Below are positions 8,241 to 18,275 of a DNA stretch of 36,276 bases, piece after piece. The notes below the pieces were generated by a model. The model was not told where the DNA came from and searched no databases. It saw nothing but the letters and a program-made list of their open reading frames with translations. Source of the DNA: Bacteroidota bacterium (GTDB taxonomy: Bacteria > Bacteroidota > Bacteroidia > 2-12-FULL-35-15); NCBI GenBank assembly GCA_947479085.1, contig CANJYB010000036.1, positions 1 to 36,276 on the forward strand, given 5' to 3'. The first letter of the stretch is position 1. Each line of letters begins with the position of its first letter. Position numbers and translations under genes: made by a program.

Positions 8241-11200
8241 ATGATAAGAAAATACAGACTCTTTTTTACCCTTCTTTCCGTCTTTTTTATTTCGGAAAAA
8301 ATTAATGCACAGAATTTCGTTAATGGTAGTTTTGAAAATTGCACTGCCGGGGGCACTGATCAGATTAATATGACCAATAGCGCATTTAATGCAATGATGT
8401 CGAATGTGACCGCATTTGGCAGTTGGGGAGGAGGAGGAGCAGGCGGTGGAGATATGGATATTATTACTTCATCCACATGGGGTGGTGGTGGCGCTCAAAA
8501 TGGGCTATATTATGTGGCATTAACTGGAGGAGGTTCTGATTTGATAACCATGGATTTGTCTGCCCCTCTTGTGGGAGGAAATACTTATACTCTTACCTTT
8601 TATGATAGGGCAGATGCAGGATATACTGCCCAACAAGTTGAAGTAGGTTTATCAACAACAAACAATAGTTTTGGCACATCTATTTACGTTGCACCGGTTC
8701 CAAACCCTAATCTATGGTCTTTAAGAACCGTAACATTCGTAGCTCCATTCTGTGGTACCTACATCTCTGTTCAGCAAACCGGGGCATTTTCAGGTTCTAC
8801 CTGGTTACATATAGATAATTTTAATCTTACTAATGCCGGTGGTGGTAGTAACCAAATAACAACAACTCCAATAGCAGGAAGCCCATTTTGTGCCTGTAGT
8901 TCCATTAATGTTTCATTTACAAGTGTAGGAACCTATGTCGCAGGTAATGTTTATTCCGTTTTACTGTCTGACGCAACAGGTAGTTTTGCAGCACCTACCA
9001 CCCTTGGTAATTTAGTCAGCACTGCTAACTCAGGAATAATTACATGTAATTTGCCTTGCAATGCCTTATCCGGTGCAGGTTATCAGGTGCAGGTAATCAG
9101 TTCGTCTCCTTCAAGCGGTACAGGATGTATTCCGGTAGTTATTAGTATTGATGCAGCACCAACAGTCACGGTCAATTCGGCAACTATCTGCCCGGGGCAA
9201 ACTGCTAATCTTATAGCAGGTGGTGCAACTTCCTATACATGGAGTCCGGGCGCAACACCTACAGGAGTTAATACTGCTGACGCATCTCCTGCAATAACAA
9301 CATCCTATACCGTGACAGGAACTGCAGCAGGATGTTCTGATACCGCTGTGGCTACTGTGATAATAGGAGGTTCATTAAACCTTGCCGTTAATTCTCCAAC
9401 TATATGTCCAGGCCAGGCTGCTAACTTAGTAGCTACCGGAGCAACTTCTTATACATGGAGTGCAGGGGCTACCTCTACTGGTTTAAATACTGCAGATGCA
9501 ACCCCGGTTTCAACCACAACTTATACTGTTACAGGAATTTCCGGGGGCTGTTCAGGAACTGCTGTTGCAGCGGTTACTGTCGTTAATGCGTTATCTGTAA
9601 CCGTAAATTCAATGACTGTTTGTTCAGGGCAGACAGCAAATTTAGTGGCAGGAGGAGCAAACTCCTATACATGGTCTGCAGGTGCTACTCCAACCGGTTC
9701 GACTACTGCCGATGCTTCTCCTGTAACAACTACATCCTACACTGTTACCGGCATTTCAGGTGCCTGTTCGGCCACTGCGGTAGCCACAGTTACTGTGAAT
9801 AATTCAATTAATGTTACCGTCAATTCACCAACAATTTGTAACGGGCAAACAGCCGTTTTAACGGCAAACGGGGCAGTTTCTTATGTTTGGAGTGCAGGCG
9901 CGACCTCTTCCGGAATAAATACTGCTAATGCTTCACCTGTTATAAACACCTCTTATACAGTTACAGGTACGTCAGGTACTTGCACCAATAGCGTAGTTGC
10001 TGTTGTTACAGTAAATCCTGTCCCCAATGTTATTGTAAGTTCTGCCACCATTTGTGCAGGCGATACAGCATTTCTTGTTTGTAACGGGGCGTCCTCGTTT
10101 ACATGGAGCGCAGGACCGACCATAACCGGCACTAATAATGCTTATGTATTTCCGCTTACTACCACTACTTATACCGTTACAGGAACAACAAACGGATGCT
10201 CCAATACAGCAGTTTCCACAGTTACTGTTAATCCATTGCCGGTTATTGTGGTTAACTCAGACACTGTTTGCCAAGGTCAAACAACTAGCTTAACAGCAAG
10301 TGGGGCAACCAGTTATTTATGGAGTGGAGGTTCAACTGTGAATCCATTTACCGTAACACTAAATTTTACAACTTTTTATACCGTTACAGGTACTCTTAAC
10401 GGATGTTCGTCAACGGCACTTACCACCATTTATGTAAATCCTCCCGCAACAGTTTCTGTAAATACGGATACTGTTTGCCCGGGGCAATCCACCACACTGA
10501 CTGCTTCCGGAAGTATGTTTTATTTATGGAGTACAGGTGCAAATACAAGTTCTATTGTTGTATCTCCGCCAACTACTACCACTTATACTGTTACCGGAAA
10601 TCCAACTGGCTGCCCGGGAACTGCAACCACAACCGTTCAGGTTCAAAATGTTTTTCCTTCTGTATTTGTTAATTCAGATTCAATTTGTGAAGGAAGTGTT
10701 GCTTTGCTTACAGCCACGGGTGCCAATAATTACCTCTGGTCCACGGGAGCTACTACAAGCTCCATTTCGGTTGCTCCTAATACTACCAGTTCTTATACAG
10801 TAACCACTACCAACCAGTGTAATAACTCCGCAACTGCCGTATCATTGGTTGCTGTTAAGGCAAAGCCGATAGCCCTGTTTTCCACTCTTGATACACTTGG
10901 TTGTGTGCCACTTTGTGTTCCATTTACCGAGGCATCTAGTGTTTCTGCAGGTACTTTAACCTCCTGGGATTGGGCTTTTGGTGACGGACAAACAGACTTT
11001 ATACAAAATCCGGTTCCTCATTGTTACACAAATTCTGGTAATTACAATGTAAGACTAATAGTTACTGCCTCTGATGGTTGCAGAGATACTTTAAGAAGAA
11101 ATAACTATATTCACATTTATCCTTACCCAACTGCCGAATTTACCAATAACCCAACAGAAACCAGTTTGAATAATGCAACCATTAATTTTTATAATCAGTC

Positions 11201-11654
11201 TTCCGGTCAGACCAGCTGGCTATGGAACTTTGGTGACACTGTAAGTTCTAACGTTTTATCACCTTCTCATACCTATAATTACCCGGGGAATTTTCCTGTT
11301 ACATTAATTGTTTCAAACAATGAAGGATGCAAGGATACAGTAGTACATACTATCATCATCAACGATAATTTTGAGTTTTATGCTCCGAATAGTTTTACTC
11401 CTAATGAGGATGAAATAAATGATGTTTTTCTTCCTCAAGGTACCGGATGGGATTCGGATAATTATCAATTGTGGATATTCGATAGATGGGGTAGCACCTG
11501 TTTTTATACCAAAGACCCTCTTAAGGGTTGGGACGGAAAAGCAAATGGTGGTTCCGAATCTTCCGCCAGTGATGTATTTGTATACAGGATAGAATTAAAA
11601 GATTTAGGCGGTTCCTCACATAAATATATTGGTTCAATTACAATTGTTAAGTAA
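8241..11654 (+). CDS. Large secreted repeat protein with PKD domains and T9SS type B sorting domain (8 repeats)
   Basis: The 1137-residue protein has a signal peptide ending near INAQ. A jelly-roll-like N-terminal module follows (NGSFE, WLHIDNFNL; about 25-200), then a Cys-containing ~100-residue module (FCACSSINVSF). Eight tandem units of about 72 residues span roughly 310-873. Each reads (S)xTICxGQTANLxAxGATSY, TWSAGAT, TTSYTVTG, GCS and TAVATVTV. Two PKD-type domains follow, with WDWAFGDGQ and WLWNFGDT. The last ~85 residues (NSFTPNEDEINDVF, FDRWGSTCF, GWDGKANGG) form the gliding-motility-type C-terminal (type B) T9SS sorting domain. The protein is expected to be exported and surface-attached via PorQ-dependent machinery. 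Adhesion is inferred from architecture only. It is first of three paralogues in a row. Confidence 0.85.
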   Translation: MIRKYRLFFTLLSVFFISEKINAQNFVNGSFENCTAGGTDQINMTNSAFNAMMSNVTAFGSWGGGGAGGGDMDIITSSTWGGGGAQNGLYYVALTGGGSDLITMDLSAPLVGGNTYTLTFYDRADAGYTAQQVEVGLSTTNNSFGTSIYVAPVPNPNLWSLRTVTFVAPFCGTYISVQQTGAFSGSTWLHIDNFNLTNAGGGSNQITTTPIAGSPFCACSSINVSFTSVGTYVAGNVYSVLLSDATGSFAAPTTLGNLVSTANSGIITCNLPCNALSGAGYQVQVISSSPSSGTGCIPVVISIDAAPTVTVNSATICPGQTANLIAGGATSYTWSPGATPTGVNTADASPAITTSYTVTGTAAGCSDTAVATVIIGGSLNLAVNSPTICPGQAANLVATGATSYTWSAGATSTGLNTADATPVSTTTYTVTGISGGCSGTAVAAVTVVNALSVTVNSMTVCSGQTANLVAGGANSYTWSAGATPTGSTTADASPVTTTSYTVTGISGACSATAVATVTVNNSINVTVNSPTICNGQTAVLTANGAVSYVWSAGATSSGINTANASPVINTSYTVTGTSGTCTNSVVAVVTVNPVPNVIVSSATICAGDTAFLVCNGASSFTWSAGPTITGTNNAYVFPLTTTTYTVTGTTNGCSNTAVSTVTVNPLPVIVVNSDTVCQGQTTSLTASGATSYLWSGGSTVNPFTVTLNFTTFYTVTGTLNGCSSTALTTIYVNPPATVSVNTDTVCPGQSTTLTASGSMFYLWSTGANTSSIVVSPPTTTTYTVTGNPTGCPGTATTTVQVQNVFPSVFVNSDSICEGSVALLTATGANNYLWSTGATTSSISVAPNTTSSYTVTTTNQCNNSATAVSLVAVKAKPIALFSTLDTLGCVPLCVPFTEASSVSAGTLTSWDWAFGDGQTDFIQNPVPHCYTNSGNYNVRLIVTASDGCRDTLRRNNYIHIYPYPTAEFTNNPTETSLNNATINFYNQSSGQTSWLWNFGDTVSSNVLSPSHTYNYPGNFPVTLIVSNNEGCKDTVVHTIIINDNFEFYAPNSFTPNEDEINDVFLPQGTGWDSDNYQLWIFDRWGSTCFYTKDPLKGWDGKANGGSESSASDVFVYRIELKDLGGSSHKYIGSITIVK

Positions 11655-11707
11655 TTGAATTTTAATTGTTAATTAAAATTAATTAGTAATGTAAATCTGG
11701 TAAGAAT

Positions 11708-14452
11708 ATGTTTAAAAAACATCTGTTTATTTTAACTTTTGTATTTCTTTTTTGTTTCGAACAAATAAGTATTGCACAGAATTTCCTTAACGGAAGTTTT
11801 GAAATTAATACATCTTCTCCTTGTAATTATAACTTATCTAATGCCACATTTACGGCTACTGTATCATTTACTGTGGCTTATGGTGGAGGGGGAGAATTAG
11901 ACATAATGGGACCTGGTGCAGGCTGTCCATACGGTACTCCGGAATGTGGAAACTGGCATATTGGAATGGCTTACCCAAGTGCAGGGAGTCCAGATGCTTT
12001 TACGATGGAACTATCTGCCCCTTTAGTTGCAGGCAATACATATACAATGTCCTTTTGGGATAAAGGAGATGGAACCTATCCTCCGGCTATGCCTATTCAG
12101 ATTGGAGTTTCTACTGTTCCGGGAGCTACAGGAACACCTGTTTATACCGGGCCTGTTCCAACTATAAATGTCTGGAATCAACGAATTTTTACATTTGTAG
12201 CACCCAATAATGGAATGTATATCAGTGTTGAAACAACAGGTTGGCGTTGGACCCATGTTGATGATTTTGTATTGGGAACTGTTGGAAACATGGTTGCTCC
12301 GGGAAATGTATTGGGCAGTCCATTTTGTGCCTGCGGAACATTTATGTTTCCATTTACCAGTACAGGAGTTTTTAATTCGGGTAATACCTATTCTGTATTG
12401 CTTTCTGATGCATCCGGAAGTTTTGCAGCCGCCACCACAATAGGAACATTGAATTCCATTTCAAATGCAGATTCTATACTTTGTACTATCCCTTGCAATG
12501 CTGTTGCAGGTAGTTTATACCAACTTCAAGTTGTGAGCTCAGATCCGGTAAATAGTTTATCCTGCAGTGGTACAAATTCAACTGTTAATATTTCTATCAA
12601 TGCTGGAGGAACAGTTACCGTTAATTCCCCGTCTGTTTGTGCGGGACAGACCGCGACCCTTATTGCGGCAGGAGGCACCAATTATACATGGAGTGCAGGG
12701 GTTACTAATGTGGGAGCTGACACTGCGAATGCTGCCCCATTGGTTACTACCTCTTACACAGTTACAGGAACGGGAGCTTCCTGTTTAGATACTGCGGTGG
12801 CTACTGTAACAATAATTGCGAATTTACCTATAACTGTAAATTCTCCTACTATCTGTGCAGGGCAAATAGCAAATTTAACAGGGGGAGGCGCTTCGTCCTA
12901 CACATGGAGTGCTGGTGCCACATCAACCGGAATTTCTACTGCTGATGCTTCTCCTGTTGCTACAACCAATTATACCGTTACTGGAACAAATGGAACCTGC
13001 TCAGGAACTGCGGTTTCAACAGTTACCGTAAACCCTTTACCGGTTATTACAGTCAATTCACCATCTGTTTGCTATGGTCAGACAGCCAATTTAACCGCAA
13101 ACGGAGGAACTACATATACTTGGAGCTCAGGTACCACTATTACAGGCATAAATACAGCTGATGCAAGCCCCGTAAGTTCTACCAGTTATACTGTGGTTGG
13201 CACAAGTAGTGGTTGTTCAGATTCTGCAGTTGCTTTAGTCACTATAGTTCCATTACCTGTTATTAACGTAAATTCTCCTATTATTTGTGAAGGACAGACT
13301 GCTAATCTAGTAGCAAACGGTGGGACTATTTATTCATGGTCCGCAGGTGCCAACGTTACAGGAACAGGAACCGCTAATGTAACACCAATTATTACTACAT
13401 CATATACAGTAACCGGAACTATGGGTGCGTGTTCAAATACTGCAGTTTCCTCTGTTACAGTTAATCCAATTCCTGTTGTTGTTGTAAACTCTCCAAGTAT
13501 TTGTAACGGGCAGACTGCCTCTTTAGTGGCTTCAGGAGCCAATACCTATGTATGGAGTTTAGGAGCGACCTCAACAGGCATTAATACAGCATCTGCATCT
13601 CCAACTTCAACCACTGTTTATATTGTTACTGGCACAAGTAATGGCTGCACCGGAACGGCTTCTTCAACTGTAACTGTTAATAATTGCAACCCCGTTATAG
13701 CAGACTTTTCAGGTAATCCTCTAACTATATGTAATTCAGGTTGTGTCGATTTTGTTGATTTAAGTGTAAATACACCTACAAATTGGTCGTGGCAGTTTCC
13801 AGGAGGTGTGCCTGCAAGTGCGAATTCACAAGGACCAATAAATGTTTGTTATAGTTCTGTTGGACAATACACAGTTATTTTAATCGTTTCAAATCTGCAA
13901 AGCATAGATACCATTATAAAAACGAACTATGTAAATATTGTTAGTCCTGTTCAGGTTAGCATTGCCGGAAATACTATGGTAAATGCATGTGAACCTGCTC
14001 ATCTCAGAGCAGAGCCTCCGGGAACAACTTACCTTTGGGGGCCAAACTCCTATTTATCATGTGGTAATTGTGAGGAAGCAACAGTTACTCCACTTTTTAC
14101 CCAAGATTATTATTGCGAGTATACAGACGTAAATGGTTGTTATTCGGCTGATACAACAACTGTTGATGTAATACAAAAGTATACTTATTTTATGCCAACC
14201 GGGTTTTCTCCTAATGCAGACAGAACGAATGATGTCCTTTATGTTTTCGGAAAAGGAATTGATTACATTAATTTAAAGATTTACGATAGAGTGGGCGAAA
14301 AGGTTTTTGAATCCTCTGATATAGAGCAAGGTTGGGATGGAACTTATTTTGGACAACCAATGAATGAAGGTGTATTTGTTTATAATCTGGAGGTTACTTA
14401 TTGCAACGGACAAACGGTGAAAGAACATGGCAGTTTGATGCTTGAGAAATAA
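11708..14452 (+). CDS. Large secreted repeat protein with T9SS type B sorting domain (5 repeats)
   Basis: The 914-residue paralogue of both neighbours has a signal peptide ending at SIAQ. An N-terminal jelly-roll-like module (NFLNGSFEINTSSPCNYN, WTHVDDFVLG) and the module with FCACGTFMFPF come next. Five ~72-residue units (about 302-660) each carry VNSPxxCxGQTAxL, YTWSAG and TSYTVTG. One PKD-like domain (WSWQFPGGVP) follows. A Cys-rich segment, TYLWGPNSYLSCGNCEEA, with FTQDYYCEYTDVNGCYS, leads into a type B sorting domain (FMPTGFSPNADRTNDVL, YDRVGEKVFE, GWDGTYFGQ). It differs from the next gene mainly in repeat number. The ATG at 11708 lies about 50 bases after the previous stop, so one transcript is possible. 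Confidence 0.85.
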   Translation: MFKKHLFILTFVFLFCFEQISIAQNFLNGSFEINTSSPCNYNLSNATFTATVSFTVAYGGGGELDIMGPGAGCPYGTPECGNWHIGMAYPSAGSPDAFTMELSAPLVAGNTYTMSFWDKGDGTYPPAMPIQIGVSTVPGATGTPVYTGPVPTINVWNQRIFTFVAPNNGMYISVETTGWRWTHVDDFVLGTVGNMVAPGNVLGSPFCACGTFMFPFTSTGVFNSGNTYSVLLSDASGSFAAATTIGTLNSISNADSILCTIPCNAVAGSLYQLQVVSSDPVNSLSCSGTNSTVNISINAGGTVTVNSPSVCAGQTATLIAAGGTNYTWSAGVTNVGADTANAAPLVTTSYTVTGTGASCLDTAVATVTIIANLPITVNSPTICAGQIANLTGGGASSYTWSAGATSTGISTADASPVATTNYTVTGTNGTCSGTAVSTVTVNPLPVITVNSPSVCYGQTANLTANGGTTYTWSSGTTITGINTADASPVSSTSYTVVGTSSGCSDSAVALVTIVPLPVINVNSPIICEGQTANLVANGGTIYSWSAGANVTGTGTANVTPIITTSYTVTGTMGACSNTAVSSVTVNPIPVVVVNSPSICNGQTASLVASGANTYVWSLGATSTGINTASASPTSTTVYIVTGTSNGCTGTASSTVTVNNCNPVIADFSGNPLTICNSGCVDFVDLSVNTPTNWSWQFPGGVPASANSQGPINVCYSSVGQYTVILIVSNLQSIDTIIKTNYVNIVSPVQVSIAGNTMVNACEPAHLRAEPPGTTYLWGPNSYLSCGNCEEATVTPLFTQDYYCEYTDVNGCYSADTTTVDVIQKYTYFMPTGFSPNADRTNDVLYVFGKGIDYINLKIYDRVGEKVFESSDIEQGWDGTYFGQPMNEGVFVYNLEVTYCNGQTVKEHGSLMLEK

Positions 14453-14516
14453 GGATTTTTGTAAGTTTGTGCAGAGTATTTAAACAAAAAACATTTTTTA
14501 TCAAAATAAAGATTAT

Positions 14517-17500
14517 ATGATAAAATTCAATTCATTTATAATTGCTTTTCTTTTTTTTCTTTTAATAAACAAAAATGCAAGTTCTCAAAGCTTCTTAAAT
14601 GGAAGTTTTGAAATTAATACTTCTCCTCCTTGTAATTTTAATATGTCCAATGCTTCATATAATGCTACAATGTCAAACACTACTGCATTTGGTTCTGGTC
14701 ATTTGAATATTTATGATGCTTCGGGTTCTTGTTTGGCAGGGTCACCGGAATGCGGAAATTGGTTTGTGGGTCTAACTTTTAATGGAACAAGTGATGCTTT
14801 TACTATGGATCTTTCGGCACCCTTAGTGGCAGGTTCATCCCACACTATTTCTTTTTGGGATAAAGGAGACGCTTCTCTCCCTCCTGGAATGCCAGTTATT
14901 ATTGGTCTTTCTGCTGTTCCCGGAGCTGCCGGCACAACTATTTATACCGGACCTGTACCAACGCAAAATATCTGGACACAAAGAATTTTTAATTTTGTCG
15001 CACCCAATAATGGAATGTATATTAGTGTTAGAACAGCCGGTCCCTCTCAAATCACACATGTCGATGATTTTAAATTGGATAATATTGGAAATACAGTTAC
15101 CTCAGGACCAATTCAGGGTAATACTTTTTGCACTTGTGCTCCTTTAATGGTTCAATTTACTAGTGCAGGGACTTATAATTCGGGTAATGTCTATTCAGTT
15201 ATTTTGTCTAATCCTTCCGGTAACTTATTTGTAGGAACAACAACAATTGGAAGTTTAACATCAACCTCTAACCACGATTCAATTGCTTGCGTTATTCCAT
15301 GCAATGCTGTTCCAAGTTCTTCTTATCTTATTCAGGTTGTAAGTTCTAACCCTATTAACGGAACAGTCTGTAGCGGAACACTATCTGTAGTGCCAATTAC
15401 GATAAATCCTTCTCCTTCTGTTACAGTAAATTCTGCAACCATTTGTCCAGGACAAACGGCCAACTTGGTTGCAAATGGAGCAGTATCCTACACATGGAGT
15501 GCCGGTGCAACTGCAACCGGTGTAAATACCGCGGATGCTTCGCCAGTTGTTACTTCATCTTATACCGTAACCGGTACATCGGGAGGAGGGTGTTCGGATA
15601 CTGCTATTTCAACGGTTACAATTGGAGGTGCGTTAACCATTAATGTTAACTCACCAACGATATGCCCAGGGGCTACAGCTAATTTAACAGCTTCAGGCGC
15701 CACTTCATATACATGGAGTGCAGGCGCAACATCCACAGGAGTTAATACAGCGGATGCTTCCCCAATTATTACTACAACATATACCGTTACAGGAAACACA
15801 GGTCCTTGCATAGGTACAGCAGTTGCCACAGTAACTGTAACATCTGCATTACCTGTCTCCGTCAATTCTCCAACTATTTGTACCGGGCAAACAGCTAATT
15901 TAACTGCTACAGGGGCCACCAATTATATATGGACTGCAGGCGCAACTTCAACCGGAATTAATACAGCAGATGCCTCTCCTTTGGTTACCACTACTTATAC
16001 TGTTAACGGAACAAGTGGTGTTTGTACAGGAAGTGCTGTTGCAACGGTTACAGTTAATGTTACACCTGTTGTGACAGTTAATTCGCCAACAATATGTAGT
16101 GGACAAATTGCTAATTTGACTGCTTCAGGAGCTAACAGTTATGCTTGGACTACAGGAATTACACCAACAGGCCTAGGTACTGGCAATGCATTTCCAGTTT
16201 CAACAACTTCTTATACAGTTACTGGCACAAGCTTAGGATGTATTGATTCCGCAATAGCCACTGTAACTGTTAATACAACACCATCTGTTTCTGTCAACCC
16301 GGCAACCATATGTCCCGGGGCTACCGCAAGTTTAACTGCAACCGGAGCTACATCTTATGTATGGAGTGCAGGGGCCAATCCTACAGGAATAAATACAGCG
16401 GATGCTTCACCTATCATTACTACCACTTATACTGTTACCGGCACAACCGGCACTTGTTCTGATACAGCTTCTGCAATTGTAACCGTAACTGCAGGTTTAC
16501 CTGTTACCGTTAATTCATTAACAATATGCGCAGGACAAATGGCTTCTTTAATAGCAGGTGGCGCTACAAATTACACATGGAGTTCAGGGGTAACACCAAC
16601 CGGAACAACTACGGGTGATGCTTCACCATTAGTAACTACAAGTTATACTGTTACAGGAACAACCGGTGTATGCACGGGAAGTGCGGTTTCTGTTGTTACC
16701 GTGAATCCGCTCCCAATAGTAGGAGTTAATTCTTCAACCATATGTTCCGGGCAAACTGCCATACTAAATGCCAGCGGAGCAACCAGTTATACTTGGAGTG
16801 CCGGTGCTATATCTTCAGGAATATCTTCTGCAAATGCGTCTCCTGTAATAACAACAACTTATACGGTTACCGGAACTACAAATTCCTGCGTAGGTTCAGC
16901 TATTGCGACTGTAACCGTAAATTCAACTCCATTGATTTCTGTAAATTCTCCTACAATTTGTTCGGGGCAAACAGCAAATTTAGTTGCTACCGGTGGTGCA
17001 ACCTACACATGGACTTCAGGCGCTGTTTCCACGGGAGGAGGAAATGCGACTGCTTCTCCATTAACCACTGCCAGTTATACAGTTACTGGAACTACTAACG
17101 GTTGTTCAAACACTGCAGTTTCAGCGGTAACCGTTAACCAAACTCCTTTGGTTACATTTAGTTCTAATTCTTTAACCATATGTAATGGACAAACGGCAAC
17201 ATTAACTGCAAATGGGGCAGCTTCTTATAGCTGGTCTTCAGGAGCAACTTCTGCAGGTGGAAACACTGCTACTGCATCACCTGTTTTAACAACTAACTAT
17301 ACAGTTACCGGTACAACGAATGGTTGTTCCTCAACAGCGGTGGCTACAATTAATGTTCAAAATTGTCCACCTCCTACTGCGAATTTTTCTGCTAGTCCTT
17401 TAGTGCTTTGCGATAGCGGATGTGTTAATTTTACTGATTTAAGTACGGATTTGCCTACAAGTTGGTTATGGCAGTTTCCAGGGGGGACACCTTCTAGTTC

Positions 17501-18131
17501 CACATTACAGAACCCTCCCACTATTTGTTATAATGTTCTTGGTCAATATTCTGTAATTCTTATTGCTACAAATGCCCAAGGGTCAGATACTCTTGTAAAA
17601 ACTGCTTATATAAGTATTGTAAGCCCTATACAAGTTTCAATTACAGGAAGCACAACCATAAATGCTTGCGAATCGGCTCATTTGGTAGCTGAACCAGAAG
17701 GAAATTCTTATTTATGGGGGCCTAATTATGGATTATCCTGCAGCAATTGTCAGGAGGCTATTGTTTCTCCTCTTTTTACGCAGGATTATTATTGCGAATA
17801 TACTGATATTAACGGATGCTATTCGACAGATACAACAACTGTAAATGTTACACAACTATTCACATATTTTATGCCTACTGCATTTTCTCCCAATAGCGAT
17901 AGGGTTAATGACATATTGTTTGTTTATGGAAAAGGTGTTGATAAAATTTATTTGGTAATTTATAACAGAGTTGGACAAAAAGTTTTCGAAACTGATAATA
18001 TTGAAGCGGGATGGGATGGCACTTTTAATGGAAAACCTTTAAATAATGATGCATTTGTTTATATTCTTGAGGTTACTTATTGCAACGGGCAAACGGTGAA
18101 AGAACATGGCAGTTTGATGTTAACAAAGTAA
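14517..18131 (+). CDS. Large secreted repeat protein with T9SS type B sorting domain (9 repeats)
   Basis: The 1204-residue protein has the same order of modules as the preceding gene. These are a signal peptide ending near NASSQ, an NGSFEINTSPPCNFN jelly-roll-like module, an FCTCAPLMVQF module, and nine ~72-residue units (about 300-949). A PKD-like domain (WLWQFPGGTP), the Cys-rich YLWGPNYGLSCSNCQEA segment and a type B sorting domain (FMPTAFSPNSDRVNDIL, YNRVGQKVFE, GWDGTFNGK) follow. The two C-terminal halves are clearly homologous, and the last 51 bases before the final codons are almost identical. Each repeat carries a pair of cysteines (TIC and GC/SC) that could form a disulphide. Repeat-number difference from its neighbours suggests growth and loss by recombination. 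Confidence 0.85.
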   Translation: MIKFNSFIIAFLFFLLINKNASSQSFLNGSFEINTSPPCNFNMSNASYNATMSNTTAFGSGHLNIYDASGSCLAGSPECGNWFVGLTFNGTSDAFTMDLSAPLVAGSSHTISFWDKGDASLPPGMPVIIGLSAVPGAAGTTIYTGPVPTQNIWTQRIFNFVAPNNGMYISVRTAGPSQITHVDDFKLDNIGNTVTSGPIQGNTFCTCAPLMVQFTSAGTYNSGNVYSVILSNPSGNLFVGTTTIGSLTSTSNHDSIACVIPCNAVPSSSYLIQVVSSNPINGTVCSGTLSVVPITINPSPSVTVNSATICPGQTANLVANGAVSYTWSAGATATGVNTADASPVVTSSYTVTGTSGGGCSDTAISTVTIGGALTINVNSPTICPGATANLTASGATSYTWSAGATSTGVNTADASPIITTTYTVTGNTGPCIGTAVATVTVTSALPVSVNSPTICTGQTANLTATGATNYIWTAGATSTGINTADASPLVTTTYTVNGTSGVCTGSAVATVTVNVTPVVTVNSPTICSGQIANLTASGANSYAWTTGITPTGLGTGNAFPVSTTSYTVTGTSLGCIDSAIATVTVNTTPSVSVNPATICPGATASLTATGATSYVWSAGANPTGINTADASPIITTTYTVTGTTGTCSDTASAIVTVTAGLPVTVNSLTICAGQMASLIAGGATNYTWSSGVTPTGTTTGDASPLVTTSYTVTGTTGVCTGSAVSVVTVNPLPIVGVNSSTICSGQTAILNASGATSYTWSAGAISSGISSANASPVITTTYTVTGTTNSCVGSAIATVTVNSTPLISVNSPTICSGQTANLVATGGATYTWTSGAVSTGGGNATASPLTTASYTVTGTTNGCSNTAVSAVTVNQTPLVTFSSNSLTICNGQTATLTANGAASYSWSSGATSAGGNTATASPVLTTNYTVTGTTNGCSSTAVATINVQNCPPPTANFSASPLVLCDSGCVNFTDLSTDLPTSWLWQFPGGTPSSSTLQNPPTICYNVLGQYSVILIATNAQGSDTLVKTAYISIVSPIQVSITGSTTINACESAHLVAEPEGNSYLWGPNYGLSCSNCQEAIVSPLFTQDYYCEYTDINGCYSTDTTTVNVTQLFTYFMPTAFSPNSDRVNDILFVYGKGVDKIYLVIYNRVGQKVFETDNIEAGWDGTFNGKPLNNDAFVYILEVTYCNGQTVKEHGSLMLTK

Positions 18132-18275
18132 TTGCTTCATAATTATTAATGCTTACTTTTAGTTTACGGAGTTATACTTTAAATAAAGGATATTTTTAGT
18201 TTTTGGAATTTCTCATTCAAAACAGGCAAGATTAAAATAATTACCCTAAATTAGCCAAAAATTAGTTTAAATTAC

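Noticed and set aside
15560-15922. Long minus-strand frames within the repeat-protein genes
   Set aside because: They are antisense shadows of the Thr/Val/Ala-rich repeats and show only the periodic mirror of those repeats.
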